DNA of 64,000 nucleotides from Cinclus cinclus. Taxonomy: Eukaryota > Chordata > Aves > Passeriformes > Cinclidae. The notes under the pieces were generated by a model, which did not search any database, had not been told where the DNA came from, and worked only from the letters and a program-made list of their open reading frames with translations. Below, one piece after another: positions 26,331-39,689 of the stretch; the stretch's first letter is position 1, and each line of letters starts with the position of its first letter. Position numbers and translations under genes: made by a program. The DNA lies in the NCBI RefSeq assembly GCF_963662255.1, contig NC_085051.1, positions 54,103,101-54,167,100 of the forward strand, in the 5' to 3' direction.

Positions 26331-27606
26331 TGCCACTGCTGTCACCGTGCCACTGCTGTCACTGTCACTGCTGCCACTGCTGTCACTGTGCCACTGCTGT
26401 CATAGTGCCACTGCTGTTACTGTCACTGTGCCACTGCTGCCACTGTCACTGTGCCACTGTCACTGTGGCCGTGCTGCCACTGTGCCACTGCTGTCACTGA
26501 TGTCACTGTGCCACTGCTGTCACTGCTGTCACTGTGCCACTGCTGCCACTGTGCCACTGCTGTCACTGCTGTCACTGTCACTGCTGTCACTGTGCCACTG
26601 CTATCACTGCTGTCACTGTGCCACTGCTGTCACTGTGCCACTGTTGTCACTGTGCCACTGCTGACACTGCTGTCACTGCAGCTGCCAATGTACCTGGGAC
26701 AGGGACCACAGCAAGCTGTGTGACAGATGGGATAGGGAGGGCCACATTCCCACCAGGAAATGCTTTCCAAAGGTTAGAAATTCAGGGGAATGAAAATCCC
26801 CATATTTTAGATCATTCCCCATAAATTTCTTGGAAGGATGAGGAGAAGACAAACAGGGTCAGTGTCTGCTCCAGTGCACAAAGCTGCAATGTCCCTGTGG
26901 GTGGCTGAAGGACCCACTCTACCTGCCCACAGTTTTGGGGCAGCCCAGTCTCAGCCTGGAGAAGCAGAGCTCATCTGCAAAGGCATGTTCAATCCCACCC
27001 CACTGCCAGCTCTCCCCATCCCTGACTCCCACAAGGCTGGATTTCAATGCCCTGACACAGAGGACATTGACTGGTAATGTTTCCCTTCTGAGAAGCAGCT
27101 ATTCCCAGTTCCTGCAGAGCTGGGACAGCCCAGGAGCTCCTCTGGGAGCATTACTCTTCCCTCTCTTTGCTATGGGGTAGAAACCAGACCCACTTTCACA
27201 CCAATTAGAAAGGAAATATAGCTCTTTTCCATTTATTCTACAAACTGCAAACAAATGGGGAGTGAAAACTGATCAGCTTAATGCCCTCACCTTAGCAAAG
27301 GACATCCTCACTGGGAAAGAAGGTACCAAAAAAATCTGCTGCATACACACAACTTGCAGAGTTGCAGGGACTTTACTTCAGAGCTGCAGCTCTGGGCAAG
27401 GTCATTGGTGAAATGTGGATAAAACTTCTATCACTTAGAAAGCACAGAGATGATGTCTCTCAAGAACCACTTCACAAAGCATTTCCCTGCAGGGTGCGCA
27501 GCTCCTCTGGAATGACATAGGAGACACTTGTGGGGCAAAGCCTGCAGAGCTGTATCACTTCTGTATGGCAGTAATTACAGAGACTTTGGAAATGGAATAA
27601 GATCTT

Positions 27607-27621
27607 AAAAAAAAAAAAAAA
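27607..27621. repeat. Poly(A) tract
   Basis: An uninterrupted 15-base A run followed about 30 bp later by a T run. No retrocopy body is recognised. Confidence 0.9.
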
Positions 27622-30600
27622 CTAAAATCTACTTGAGACTTTTTTTTTAATCAATTGAGTCTGAGAGTGCCCTTCTACTTTCACTGTGCCCATGCCCTCA
27701 GCATTCCTGGAGGCAAAGGAAACACTGTTATCTCTTTGTGCACCACAGAGAACTGGGAGACAGAGGATGTAAAATGAGGCTTTTTAGAAATGACTGGTAA
27801 TTTTGAGTTCTATACTTAGGATTCACTACTTTAGAGAGCCCTACTTGCAGAGTTGAGGTTTAGCAGCTTTGGCTTGAATGCAGTTTAGTTGCCCAAAGCT
27901 AAACAATCAAACATGAAGGTGCTTTTAAAAAGAATAAAAAAGTCACCAGACACTGTTGAAATGTTGACCCAAATTACTTGCCCCAGGTTATACAGGAGAG
28001 ATTGGGATGGGGCCAAGTAGACTGAATTGCCTCCTGAAATGGTGAAAAGCCCAAGTTCCATGTTTTGGAACACTGGATGCCCTCACAGGATGTGTGTCTG
28101 GAGCATCCAGAGGTCAGCTTTGAGTCCTGCATGGCTTCCTTATAAAGTACATTGTGTGGGGGGTGCAGGGCTTCGTGCAGCACCCGGGTGGCAAGAGGCC
28201 AAATTCCCTATTAAAAACAGGGCTCCTCTGACAGCAGAGGGAGATATCATGAACTTCAAAGCTCCTTTTTTCCTCATCTCTGTATTCCCTGAACAAAGGT
28301 TTGCATTTAGGCCTCGTGCTGCCCACCACTGATTGACACTTACCTGTTATTATAATGCCTTTGCTGTGTCATCCAGAGTTGACCTTGGGAAAGAGATCTT
28401 ATATATATTCATAACTCCATTTAATTTCATCATTAGTTCTTCTGTGTACCTAATTTATCACCATAACTATGTCAAAGAGGGAAGCCTGCCATTTCCATGC
28501 CAATATAATGCTGGTGTAGTAAGAAGACATCAGCAGAGCAGTTAGTAATCTGCTGTTCTGCCTTCCTGACTTGCCACCTGGGAATAGCTCCAGGAGGCAG
28601 GTTTCCTTCCTCAGCCATGCTGGTCTGTTAAACTGTTAAACTGAATTATGTTGTTGCTTCACCAATTACTCTGTTTATATCTTAAGCACATAAATAATGC
28701 TGGACTTGAAGTGGAATACTTCAGTAAAGTATCTTTATTAAAAAATTAGAAAGGTGTTGAGAGAGCATTACAATCATTAATCACATTTTGGATATGACAG
28801 CATTTCAGCAAGGAACTGATGTATAAACTCCCCAGTCAATTCCAGGAGCATCTGGACCAGTGGTTAGCTCAGGGTTAGCCTGCTGAAGGAAACACTGATG
28901 AAAGAATAAGATTTATCTTTTGTACAGCTGTCAATCTGCCAATCTTAAAATACAGCACAAAAAAACAAAGCCACAAAATCCCCATGTAATGGGCAGAGAC
29001 ATTTCAGTCTGGGGAGCACAGTGACAAGACTAAGAGCACTGAGCAAGGGGGTAGCAGATCTGAGCCCAAGTCCCATCACACTGCTCCTCACACACCATAA
29101 CAAAGCTTCCCATCACCTGCAAGAGTGACCAGTGGCTTCCAGGTCCTGCTCCCTCGTAGCCCTGACCGTACATCTCAGAAGCTCTGCAACCATCATCATG
29201 TTCACAGCCACTTTCCTGCACTGCAACCCTGCTCCCAACAGCATCCTGGTGCTCTGGAGAGCTCCATGCCCCTCCCCAGCCATCCCTCCTCTCTCCTGGG
29301 GCCAGTGCCCAAAGCTGCTGCCTGGGGTCACGTCGAGGAGGAGGGCAGCAGCTGCCAGCTGTGTGTGCCTACGTGCAGAGGGACACTGTGCAGCTCCTCT
29401 GCTGCACACACACAGCCAGCACCCCCGTGGGAGCACCACAGAAACGAGCTCCTGGGAGCCCCTGGCTAAGGCAGGGGAACAACCACAGCCAGGACAGATT
29501 CAGTCACTTTCTTCAGAGAGTCACTTGTTTAGGGATCTGTGGGCTCACAGCACAGGGGAAAGAGCCTGTACTCAACAGACAGAAGATACAACACTGAGAT
29601 GCCAGGGTAGTGTCCAGAAATACTCAAAGGAGCTGTTTGCTTCACAAGAGCTGGAAATGAGCACAGGTATAATTAAGACTCTCTCCAAAGCCAGCCTGTG
29701 TGAAATGGGCACATAGCTGATTCAGGCTAAATAGGCCTGAAAAAGCCTAGAAGCACAAACCAGAAGTTATTTACGAAGAAATGCAGAGGAGGGCAAAGGA
29801 CAAAGCAGAGGAGGAAGAAAATCTGGTGGAAAAAAATGCACTGCAAATGCTTTACTTCTGAATAGACACACACAGGTCAACAACAGTAAGTACTGCAAGA
29901 GAAAGAATAATGTCAAAGCTTCAAGAAAGAGAGGGGGGAAAGGTAGTACTGATTTGAAGTTATATGGATTCAGAAGAAAGCAGAAGGTAAACTGGCACAG
30001 GGACTGATGGTAAGCTGGGTAAGTTCCCAGGTATTTCACAGCATCACACAGAAAACAAACCCAACCTGCAATTAAGCAAAGCAAAATTAAAGCTTGGCAG
30101 GATCCAAATACCCCTGAGGAGATTCTAAATTACACACAAGATGTTCAGGCCTTCTAAGTACCTTCTTTGGCAGCACTGGATTATGTCCCCATGGGTGAGA
30201 GGGGCCTGGAGAGGTGTCAGGACATTCTGCAGAGCTGCCTGAGAGACAGCTGCCACAAATGGACTCTCTACAGCTGAGTGCCAGATCTGGGACAAGGTAA
30301 TCCTAAGACAGGAAGAAGAAGCAATAGGGCTGCCATTGGTATTGGATACAACAGCTTCAGTTAAATTACGTAACTTTGCAATCCAAGTGAGACAAGACCT
30401 GGGATGAAATATTCATATGGTGAAAACATGATCAGAATAAAAGCATGCAACCAAAGTAGACTACATCCCCAATCTCCTCACATCCAAATACTAAAATACT
30501 TTCGTTTTCAGGCATATGAACAGTCATCAGGCTGAGTATACAGCATATTAAGACAAAATATAATAAAAGCAGCACAACAAATACCAAAGGCAGTTCAAGC

Positions 30601-32058
30601 CAGCCTCCAGCCATTGCACAGTTATCAGGGCAGCAGACAAGCTGCACTTGAATAGATCCAAGCAAGCTAAACAGTGCACTGAACACACTTCTATCCAGGT
30701 GTCTACCACCAAAGAAACCTTACCTGACTTGGCAAAAGGGAAAAAAGGACATCCCCAGTGTTGGATAGTAATGTTGAAGATTGGCATAAGCTCCTAGGCA
30801 AGGAAAGTGGACTTCTTGCCTTGTTAGGAGTATCAGGATCCAAGTACAGATGGCTGGGACTGCCATTTGGGATCAAATAGAGATGCTGCCAGCAAGACAC
30901 ACTAACAAGACTCTCATGGATCCATGTCACTGCTGATGACATTAGGGGTAGAGATGAACAGACAGCTTGCTGGAAGCTGTGACGCTGGCAGGGTACAACT
31001 GGCTTTGTCAGCCAAAATAAAAGGAAAGCAATTGGACCCATTTGACAATCCCAAGATGAAACTGTGTGTTGCTGCACTCTTCACTTGGTGATCTTCCAAT
31101 GGCAGCCTGGGAGAAGTTCAAGCCAGGGCAAAATATTCAAGATGAAACTAGCTGCTAATCATTGCTGGATGCCCCAAAACACCCTCAGCACTTGCCACTC
31201 AAGGGGTCACATGGAGCAGCAACTTGTTTGGATCAGACTTGTGAGTTATCCCTGCTGAAGCCAAGCCTGATTGATCCCACAAAAGTATGCCTTTGCCACC
31301 TTTCCCAGGAATATTGCATCAGGCATGTCCTTTGGCAGCACTGAGCCCTCTCCCCCAGCTGGCAGCCCTGGCACAGGCAGCCTGGTTTCAGCACTAGCCT
31401 TACCTGCTGCACCAGGGGCTGCCTGGCCACCAGCAGCTGGCTCCTGAGGAAAGGGTTTACCCCACACTCTGCCAGAGCCATCGATGCTCAGGACCTCACC
31501 GGTACCTCAGTGAGTGTTAATCAGTGGAGAGCCAGCCCTGGCAGTGCAGCAGCAGAGATTTCTGTGTGCCACATGAGCAGTGGGGCACTCCCTCCTGAAG
31601 GATGGGACAGTCACCTGGATGAGGTGGTTTTGGCAGCAGTGGCAAAGCAGTGGAACATTAACCCCTCCTTAGGGCTGGTCCCCATGGAAGCACAGGGAAT
31701 TTTGCCACAGACAGCCCCTGTGGGCAGATATACACCTTTGAAGAAAGAAAGCCAAGTCCTCCACTGGCCTTTGTTGGTCCCCTGTGCAATATCCTCCCAA
31801 TCTCACCTGCTGCTGTTTTCCAATCCTGCAAGTGGAAAAAAATGCAAAAGTGGCAGGAATCACAGCACAACTCGGGGGACATTGCAAAAGCATCCTGAGG
31901 AAGGGGGGAGCTTCCAGCCCCACACCACAGAAAGGACAGGGGGAGACCTGGGGGTAGGAGGAGTCAGCAAAACTCCCTCAGCATCCCAGCAGAAGGGGAA
32001 GCCACCGGGTGCCTGTGAAAGGAGGAACCCGTCTGCTTCCCCTCCTTCCCCACAGTGT

Positions 32059-32116
32059 GGAGCTGCACTGCCTGTTTTTAGGCTGCTGGAGCTGCACTGC
32101 CTGTTTCTAGGCAGCT
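32059..32116 (+). repeat. 29-bp tandem duplication
   Basis: Two adjacent 29-bp units starting GGAGCTGCACTGCCTG differ at two positions. Confidence 0.92.
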
Positions 32117-35100
32117 TTGCAGCTCCGGGTGTAGCTCCCCAGGGCTGTACCCCAGCTCTCAGCAGTGTGAATGGCATCTGCAGAGGCATCTAGTAGCTCC
32201 ACCTGGCCATAAAGCATAGGTCAGACTCTGGGCTGGTTGTTTTTCCAGCTCGAGGAAGGGAGGTGACAGCAAAAGTGCCATAAAGCTCATCAGTGCTACA
32301 GGAGCACTGCCTTCAGTGCACGCTTGGACAAGCAGAGGGAGTTTGTGCAGCAATATCAGCACTTTGGGCCATAGGATTTGGTGCTTCTGTTCTGGTTCTG
32401 GGAACCCTAAAGCTGGATTTACTGTATCATCAAATCACAGCACACAAGAGGTCTGAAGAACTGGTAAGTTCCTGTGTCCCTGCTGGGAAGGTAGGTATGT
32501 TTTCAACCCAGTGAACAAACTACAGCCAAACCCATGTTGAAGTAGAGATTCTCCTGAATTGTATTTCTACTTCTAAACTGCTAGCAAGAAATTGCACCTT
32601 GGCAATGTTTTTCCATTAAAACTCCTTATTTAAAGCACTGATTGTATTATCCTAAAATAAATCTCAGCATTCTGGGCTGTTTAATGTCAGGGGTTGAATT
32701 TGGATCCAAACTGTGAACATGTAACTGCACCAGCTTCATCAGGGCTGCTTCTGCTCCTCACACACATAATGGAGGCAGTAATTTGCATTCCCCACTGAAA
32801 CTGCCATGAGCACTCTGTGCTGGTGTTCTGACACGACTGGATACCCAGACAGGTCTCCTTTCTGGGGATGCTGCAGCTCAGCTGAAATCACAGTACCCAC
32901 AGCAACGCAATTCTGAGATGACATTCCAACATTTTTAGCTGAGCTGGCACAGCAAAGCAAATACATGGCCACCTGGATCACCCCTGAACACTGTAAGGGC
33001 TGGAGCAGCTCAGTGACATGGGACCTCCTAGAAGGGCATCACTGCCAGCCAGCCCCACCAGGGTAGCTCTTCCTGGAAGGGGTTTTGAACAGGGACACTG
33101 ATGTGACCCCTGATACCAGAGATACAGAGTGTAACACACAGGTGAAATGCAGAGATTGATCTGCCTGACTCAGTGCTCTAGTTGAACTTAGATATAACTT
33201 CTTTTTATTCTGGAAAAACAAGCCTTTGTGGAGCCAAAAAGAAATGAAGAAAACTAAAGACGCACTTCAATAAAACCCCACAGACACATTTCATCAACCA
33301 AAAAAAGCCAAAACTGAATCTTTTTTCAGAAACCAGACACCTGTTTTGCACAAGTTTGTTTTTCTCTTTGCAAAATCAAAAATACTTGCTGGGGCCCCAG
33401 CTCCTTGTCCATGGAAGCAGCAAACACCAGACATGCAGGAAACTCATGCTTTATTTAACTAATTGTATTTCTTTCCTTTTCTTTCCATATTCTCCAAGGG
33501 ACAATGTGTATGTGATAGGCTGCAAAAGGCATGCCCTATCTGTGAAATTGAAGTCCCCAGGCTTCCTGCCTGCTAGTGCTGCCTCTGCCCTCTGGGGTCT
33601 TCTGTACAACTCAAGTCTCTTGATCTCATGTGGAAGAAGAACTGTGCAGCCTCTGCTCTTGCTAATGCAGCCTACCATGGTGTGGTAGCCTCCTCTCCAT
33701 TCTTCTTCCAAAATATACTCCTCTTGAGAGACAACACTACTGGGAGAAAAAAATTATTTGCTTCCAGTAAATGCCCGTATTTTTCTGAGGACAGGCAGAC
33801 TAAGACAGCCTGGGAAAGAAAATCTTTTTGATACCTTGGCATCTACTGCTGAGCAGCCAGCCCGTGCCCAGAACGTGGAGAAGGAGCTTCTGCCTAATTT
33901 CTCTGCCTGCCCACAGCACATTGAATTAAAAACTTACCAACAGCAGGGCCTGGCCCAAAGCAGTTAGCCCACCCACACCACTGAGAGGTGGATGCTTGTT
34001 TGGGTCCTCACTAAGAGTCAGAATGAGCCCAGCTTGTCAAATTGAGGTCCCATATTTTTGTGTTTGCCTATCTGCATTTACATGCCATCAGCCAGGACTG
34101 CTGCACCCTCCTAGACCACACGGGTCTCAGGGGCTCAGCACCACCAGCCATGCTCATTTGGATATTTGAACATTTTCTTCAGCCAAAAAATTGCTCTTTC
34201 CTATTCTTAGATACACACTGTGTAGCATTTGGAATAAATACCTGCAGCTGCCTTTTTGATTTTTTTTTTCCCTCTTCTCCTTTTCCTAGTAACATCATGT
34301 TCTCCTAGGGAGGAAAAACATTAGCTTGGTGCTTGGGATGATTCAATTACTCAGCAGTAGGTCAGAGAAAAAACAAATATTGGATGCTGTTTCTTGCATC
34401 CTCTAAGCAAAAGCCTTGCTGAAGCACACGTGAACTAGAATTTCAGGCAGCATCTTAGGACCAGCAGTCCAAAACTACTGAAATAATTTGTACCCTTCTT
34501 TCAAAAGCTTTGTTTAAAAAATTATTTATCTATGACCAGTGGCTATACATTAATCTTCTTTAAAAACGTCTGGATTCATTACTTATTATCAGGTCAAAAT
34601 ATTTTTCTTCACTTCTTGGAAGGAGCTGTGAAATTCAGCTAACACATACAAATCCTGAGTTTCATTAATAATGATGTCTGCTTTTGGAGAGTCCCATTCT
34701 CCTAGCAGATGTTCAGATAAACTAGAGCCAGATATAGACATCTCCCACAATCTTCTTCATGATTTTGTTCAAATGAAGACTGTGTGGCAGCATTTGCTAC
34801 ACCAGCTCTACACTTTCCGTGGATGTTGGCACACATGAAGTGCTGCAAAAGCTGGTGAGAATTTATATTCACAGAAACATTCACACCAGAAGAATTCATG
34901 CTGTCATCACATTGGAATAGGAGAGGACAAAGTGGGAGGTCCCAAACAAGGAACAAAAAAATGCCCAGGCAATCAGTCAGATAAATAATGAAGAAAAAAT
35001 ACACTTCTAAGAAGCATGAAAACACCAATGTGAAGGAAGAGCAGGGAGCTGCACCATGACCAAGAACGAGGAATTGATGCAAGAAAGAATTTAAGCCAAA

Positions 35101-38100
35101 TTTTAGTACATAGACCAGGATACAGTTCAAAAAAATCTTCTTTTAGTTTTTACATGGCCACAGAAACAGCCAGACTTTCCTCTTTGGCACTTCAAGGCAC
35201 CAGCACTCAGCCTCAGTGCCTGGGTGTGCCAGGATTGAACCCAGCACCTCCCTCAGCCCTGCCAGGTCAGGCTCAGCTGCAGAGCCTGGGGCTCGTGTGC
35301 CCAGCCAGGCAGAGCTGCCTTCCTAGGCTGTGGGCACAGCTGCCCGAGGGCTGCCAAAGAGTATTGGGTATTTACAGCAGCCCAGCACTCCCAGTGTGCA
35401 GCCAAGGAGAAAAGGGAGCCTTCTCCTCACACCTTAGTGCCAGCATGACCCAACAATTGTGCTGGTCCACTCCAGTTCCCTGCCCTGAAACACTTCTCTG
35501 CTGCAGCAGCAGGAGGGTGACCCACTCCTCAGCTGGTGGAGACACACAAGCAGGGCACTGTTCTGCTGCTCCTTGCAGGGCATCCCCCTGCCATGTTCCC
35601 CCAACAGTCTCTGTCACCCTTGGATGAGGGTGGGATGGGGGATCCTGGAAGATGACACGGCCGGGCCAGGGGCTTGGCTGAGGAGGGAGCAGGTCACAGG
35701 GCAGGATGTGGCCAGCAAAAAGCCCTTTTGCTCAGGTGTGCCTCCAAAATGCACTTTGAGAATCGTCTGGGCAAAATTACTCCTGCCCTAAGTTCCTTCT
35801 TAGGAATAACTAATGGCTTAGTTATTTTTATAAAGTACTGGACAGTTACAGGAAATATCACCCTGAAATATTTGTCACTGCTGTCTGAGCTGCAGAAATG
35901 TTCTCTTCCTGGTTGTGTTTGCAAGGTGTAAATTGACCATGGCTGTGTTGGCTTAATCCCAGGGCAGAAGCAGTAAACGGGCTTGCATGTGTACTTTTAT
36001 GATAAACCCAGACTGAGTTATCTGGGAGCTCCCAGATGGCACACACTTCCCAGTTTGCTATCAGAGCTGGATGTGGGCATGTGCCAGCCCTTCCCTCCCT
36101 CTGCCAACACACTCTGCTTCCACAAAAAAGCATGTATGACAAAATCTGCAAAGGAGAGCAAGTGTGGACAAGTGGCAGAAGACCCTGAAGCAGTGAAGCA
36201 GAGTGTGTGCAGACTCAAACACCTCTCAGAGAGTGGGACACACAAAAAACTGTGGGTATATGCTGACTCTTTGACTATTTTTTTTGATTTGCTGTGTGGG
36301 GCTTGGATCAAATATCCCTCAGAGGAACATAAATATTTTTGGAGATTTCAGTGGGAGGCTGAGTCAACTTCAAAAAACTTTGTTAACAACAGACATACAG
36401 AGACTAACAGAGAGATGATGTATTTTATGGAGATTTAAATTTCTACTTCCTTAGTTTTAGTTTTTGAGGAAGTGCTTTCTGAGGAATGTGCACATCTTTT
36501 CGTGTTTCCTCTACTCAAGAATCACAGCAGAGTAATAATACATTGAACTTCACAACTCCAGTGGCTGATTTTCCTGTTGTCATGTCTTAAATCATAAGGG
36601 ATAGGAACACAAAGAACAAGATTGCCTGAGAACTGAGATAAACCTCCTCCTCTGGTTCACTGTGTGCTTAGCAGGATTTGCAGATATAGACTATCTAATC
36701 ACATAAATGGAGTGCTGGCTACCCACAGGAGCACCAGAGAGAACAGCAAGCAACATTCTGCTATGGAATGATCAGTTTGGCAGGACTGGTTTGAAAAAAG
36801 ATTTGGTTTACTTTGGTTTTCAACCCTGTATCTTTTCAAATACCTGTTGTTTTGGCTGAACTTTTTTCCACTGTGTACACATTTTAGGCTGAATATTGGG
36901 GAAGCTGGTCTGAATTTCAGAAACCTGGCAGAAATTCATCTCTTTCCAGCTACAGGGCTAAGGGGGAGGACACCATGTTCTGCCCATGCAAAACCCAAAA
37001 TTTTGTTTCTTGTGTCATTTAGGGATAAGACATGGAATCTAGCAATGAAGTAAATTCTGGGTCATGAATATGGGTTTCCCCAGGCCCATCAAAACCTGTC
37101 CAGAGCAGCCAGTTCACTAATTACCTCCTGATTTTGCTGCTGCTTAGACAGGGTCATAAAGACTGCAGGGGAAGAGATAATTTCATCCTAAATCAAGCTC
37201 TCAGATGCACAAGCTGACCATGGCATGGCCTGGGTTATGAAAGGAAAATTAACAAGAATAGGATCCCTAGGCTGATGTTGTAGTCTAATGCCTGTGAAGT
37301 CTTGTCCTGCCTCTCAGTGGGATCCTTCCTTCCCTGGGAAAAAACCCATGATCACTGGCCTTTTCCCAGCACTGCTCTTTTCTTACCCTTAGAGCTTCCT
37401 AAATCTAACTGAAGCTGCAGACACTGTGTCCTGTCAATTATTGCAACTCACTTATAACAACTGAATATATGAAATCAAAGTTTCTGGAAAGCAAAAAAAA
37501 ATAAAACAAAACCTGAAACTTCTATGATATCAATATATTTAGGACCAATTTCTGTTCAAAGGTGAGACATGGCAGAGAGCTGGGGAAATGTTATTACTGT
37601 CTATGTGGTGTCTATGAAGTGGGGGTCATTAGCCACAACAGAGTGACCAGAATTTTTCTTGTCTCCCTTCAGTTTATTTGCCCAAATAATCCACATTTCT
37701 AAATAAAAATAGTAGCTCCCCTAGTAACTCAAAGCTTAGTTTTCCCAAGCTGGGCACCTAAGACAATGTTTCATTAGGAATTTAAACTAAAAGCTGAACA
37801 CTGATAGCCTTACTGCTGTCAAACAAGCTTGGGTAGAAAGGTTAGAAATGTAAAGAGATGTACACATGTAAAATCCTGAAGTACAAATACTTGCTGCACT
37901 AAGAGGACAGGCACCTAAATGGGGGAAGAGCACTGCATTTGTCTGTCTGACTCACCAGCAATACCCAAGGCAAGCAGCATATGCCAAGGTGCCAGAAGTT
38001 TGGAGGATGTGTGTGGGTAACATTGAGCCATCTCTAATGGTTTTACTTCCTCTGAGTTCACAGTACTGCAGAGAAATCTGATTTTTATATTCTTATCCAT

Positions 38101-39689
38101 TTTGACCATTTTGAGTCACTACCCATTGCCCCCAGTGCTGTCTGTACTGGAACAGGAACATCTCTAAAATCCTGTGTCTCATAAAAGGGCACTGAACTAG
38201 ATACATTATTCTCAGGAAAAAAAAAAAATAATTAAATCCAAAAATACCCCAAACCAAAACAACAACAAAAACCCTCACAAACCTCAATCCATGAATCCAG
38301 AACTATGCAATATGAAAGTGTCACCTTGTCACCAGACTGACCTTCAGCAAAGACTCGTCACTAGACTCACTCACAAAAGTCCCAGAGGAGAACCCAGTAC
38401 ATCTCCTTCAACTGTGTCAAGGATTGTTAATGCCTAATCATAAAACAGTCTGAAGCTTGATCCAAAAGTGAGGATGCTTTGGAAAAATCTAATATGCCTG
38501 TCCTCATATTCTAGGAGGGACACCTTATTTATCAAAGGCCCACATGTTCAGTTTTATTCATTTAGCATTTCAGCATAAATGTAAAATTTCAAATACTGTA
38601 CTCACAGATCCTGCTCTGGTTGTCCACAAAAAAGCCCAACCTTTGCATCTGATAAACCTTTCTCTTACAATCTCTCCTTAAAATTTGGTCTTCTGTCACT
38701 GCAAACATTCCTCACCCTTTCTTGTGTCCCTACAGAGACCTTGGTCAGGTGAAATCCTGCAACAGAATGAAGTGCAGAAAAGGTAGACACAGCAGTGGTC
38801 AGAAAAAGTATTGTGATTGAGCATTGCTATAGTCATTAGGAGGAGTTCAGAAGGTCTTTCATGGTTGTGGTGAATTCACTGGCAACCAAACTCTCTGAGA
38901 AGAGGCAGAATTAATGTTCCAAGCCTTGCTCAAAGCAAATTTTACTCTCGGTGGGGGATGCAGACCATGTAAAGGAAAGGAACACAGGCAGGTAAAGATT
39001 GTCCAACACTAATAAATGAGCCTTGCAAGCCAGGCTAAACTTCCTAACTACACCTCCTAGAAATTCAAACAAAACCAACAAGAGGTGGTCAGAGGAAGGT
39101 GATGCAGCTTCCCACAGGGTTGTTTCACAGCCAGGGTGATCTGGGACAGAGCTGTGCCCACATAGCTCCACTGTCTCATTTCCCTGTAAAATGCAAAGAG
39201 CACATGGCAACTAGGAAATGCAAGCCAATTATAAAGCAGAAAATCAAATAGCAGTGCCATCTGGTGTGATCGGTGTCAATCACTCCCCATTTGCAATCCT
39301 GGTGCAAAAGACAGAGATGGTAAAGAGCTGTTAAAAGATAATCTCATTTGGAAACTGTCATGTTCAGATTTTCAAATGGGAAGGGGTCATCCTCACATCC
39401 TCTCCAGCACCCTGGGAAAGGGCTTGGAGATGGGGGACATGCTTGGTTCTGCCTTTATCTGAAGCAGTTTGAACTCCCAGGCCACTCCGTCTGGGAAGTT
39501 TGGGATGCTAATACAGCCCCAAAACCTAAGCAAGGGTTTGTGGTCGGAAATGAGCACTATGCCCATTGTAAGAGCAGCCTGGTAACTCCCCAGCCCTCCT
39601 CCCGTGTCTGTTTTAAAAACAGAGCTGTTTTTAGCGGGGCTGTGCAGTCCTGAGGAACTCCACCCTTCCGCTCAGCAAACAGGTTTCAA

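Larger units (their letters stand above)
24348..26682 (+). repeat. 2.3 kb CACTG-word minisatellite with higher-order repeats
   Basis: A continuous array in which almost every unit begins CACTG. The common words are CACTGCTGT (9 bp), CACTGCTGC (9 bp), CACTGTGC (8 bp) and CACTGT (6 bp), with rare variants CACCGTGC, CATTGTGC and TACTG. The 8-bp word is almost always followed by a 9-bp word; exceptions occur near 25022 and 26454. Above the word level there are longer periods: a 130-bp unit at 24416-24675 and a 435-bp unit at 25461-26330. Because no common word makes a stop codon on the plus strand, all three plus frames stay open for about 730-760 codons. The 6-bp and 9-bp words keep the frame and the 8-bp word shifts it. 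I read the array as a variable-number tandem repeat, not a gene. The flanks are unique sequence. Confidence 0.97.

Noticed and set aside
24348..26682. Array as a CRISPR-like or regularly spaced repeat system
   Set aside because: There are no unique spacers. Units are contiguous short words, and the surroundings are vertebrate DNA.
31510..32193. 227-codon plus-strand frame
   Set aside because: No family resemblance. It includes the 29-bp tandem duplication, and overlapping frames on the other strand are almost as long.
35215..35310. Possible minus-strand tRNA from a GGGTTCAATCC B-box-like word
   Set aside because: The T-arm, acceptor and anticodon stems do not pair around the word, so there is no cloverleaf.
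35154..35627. 157-codon plus-strand frame
   Set aside because: GC-rich local composition with no recognisable motif.
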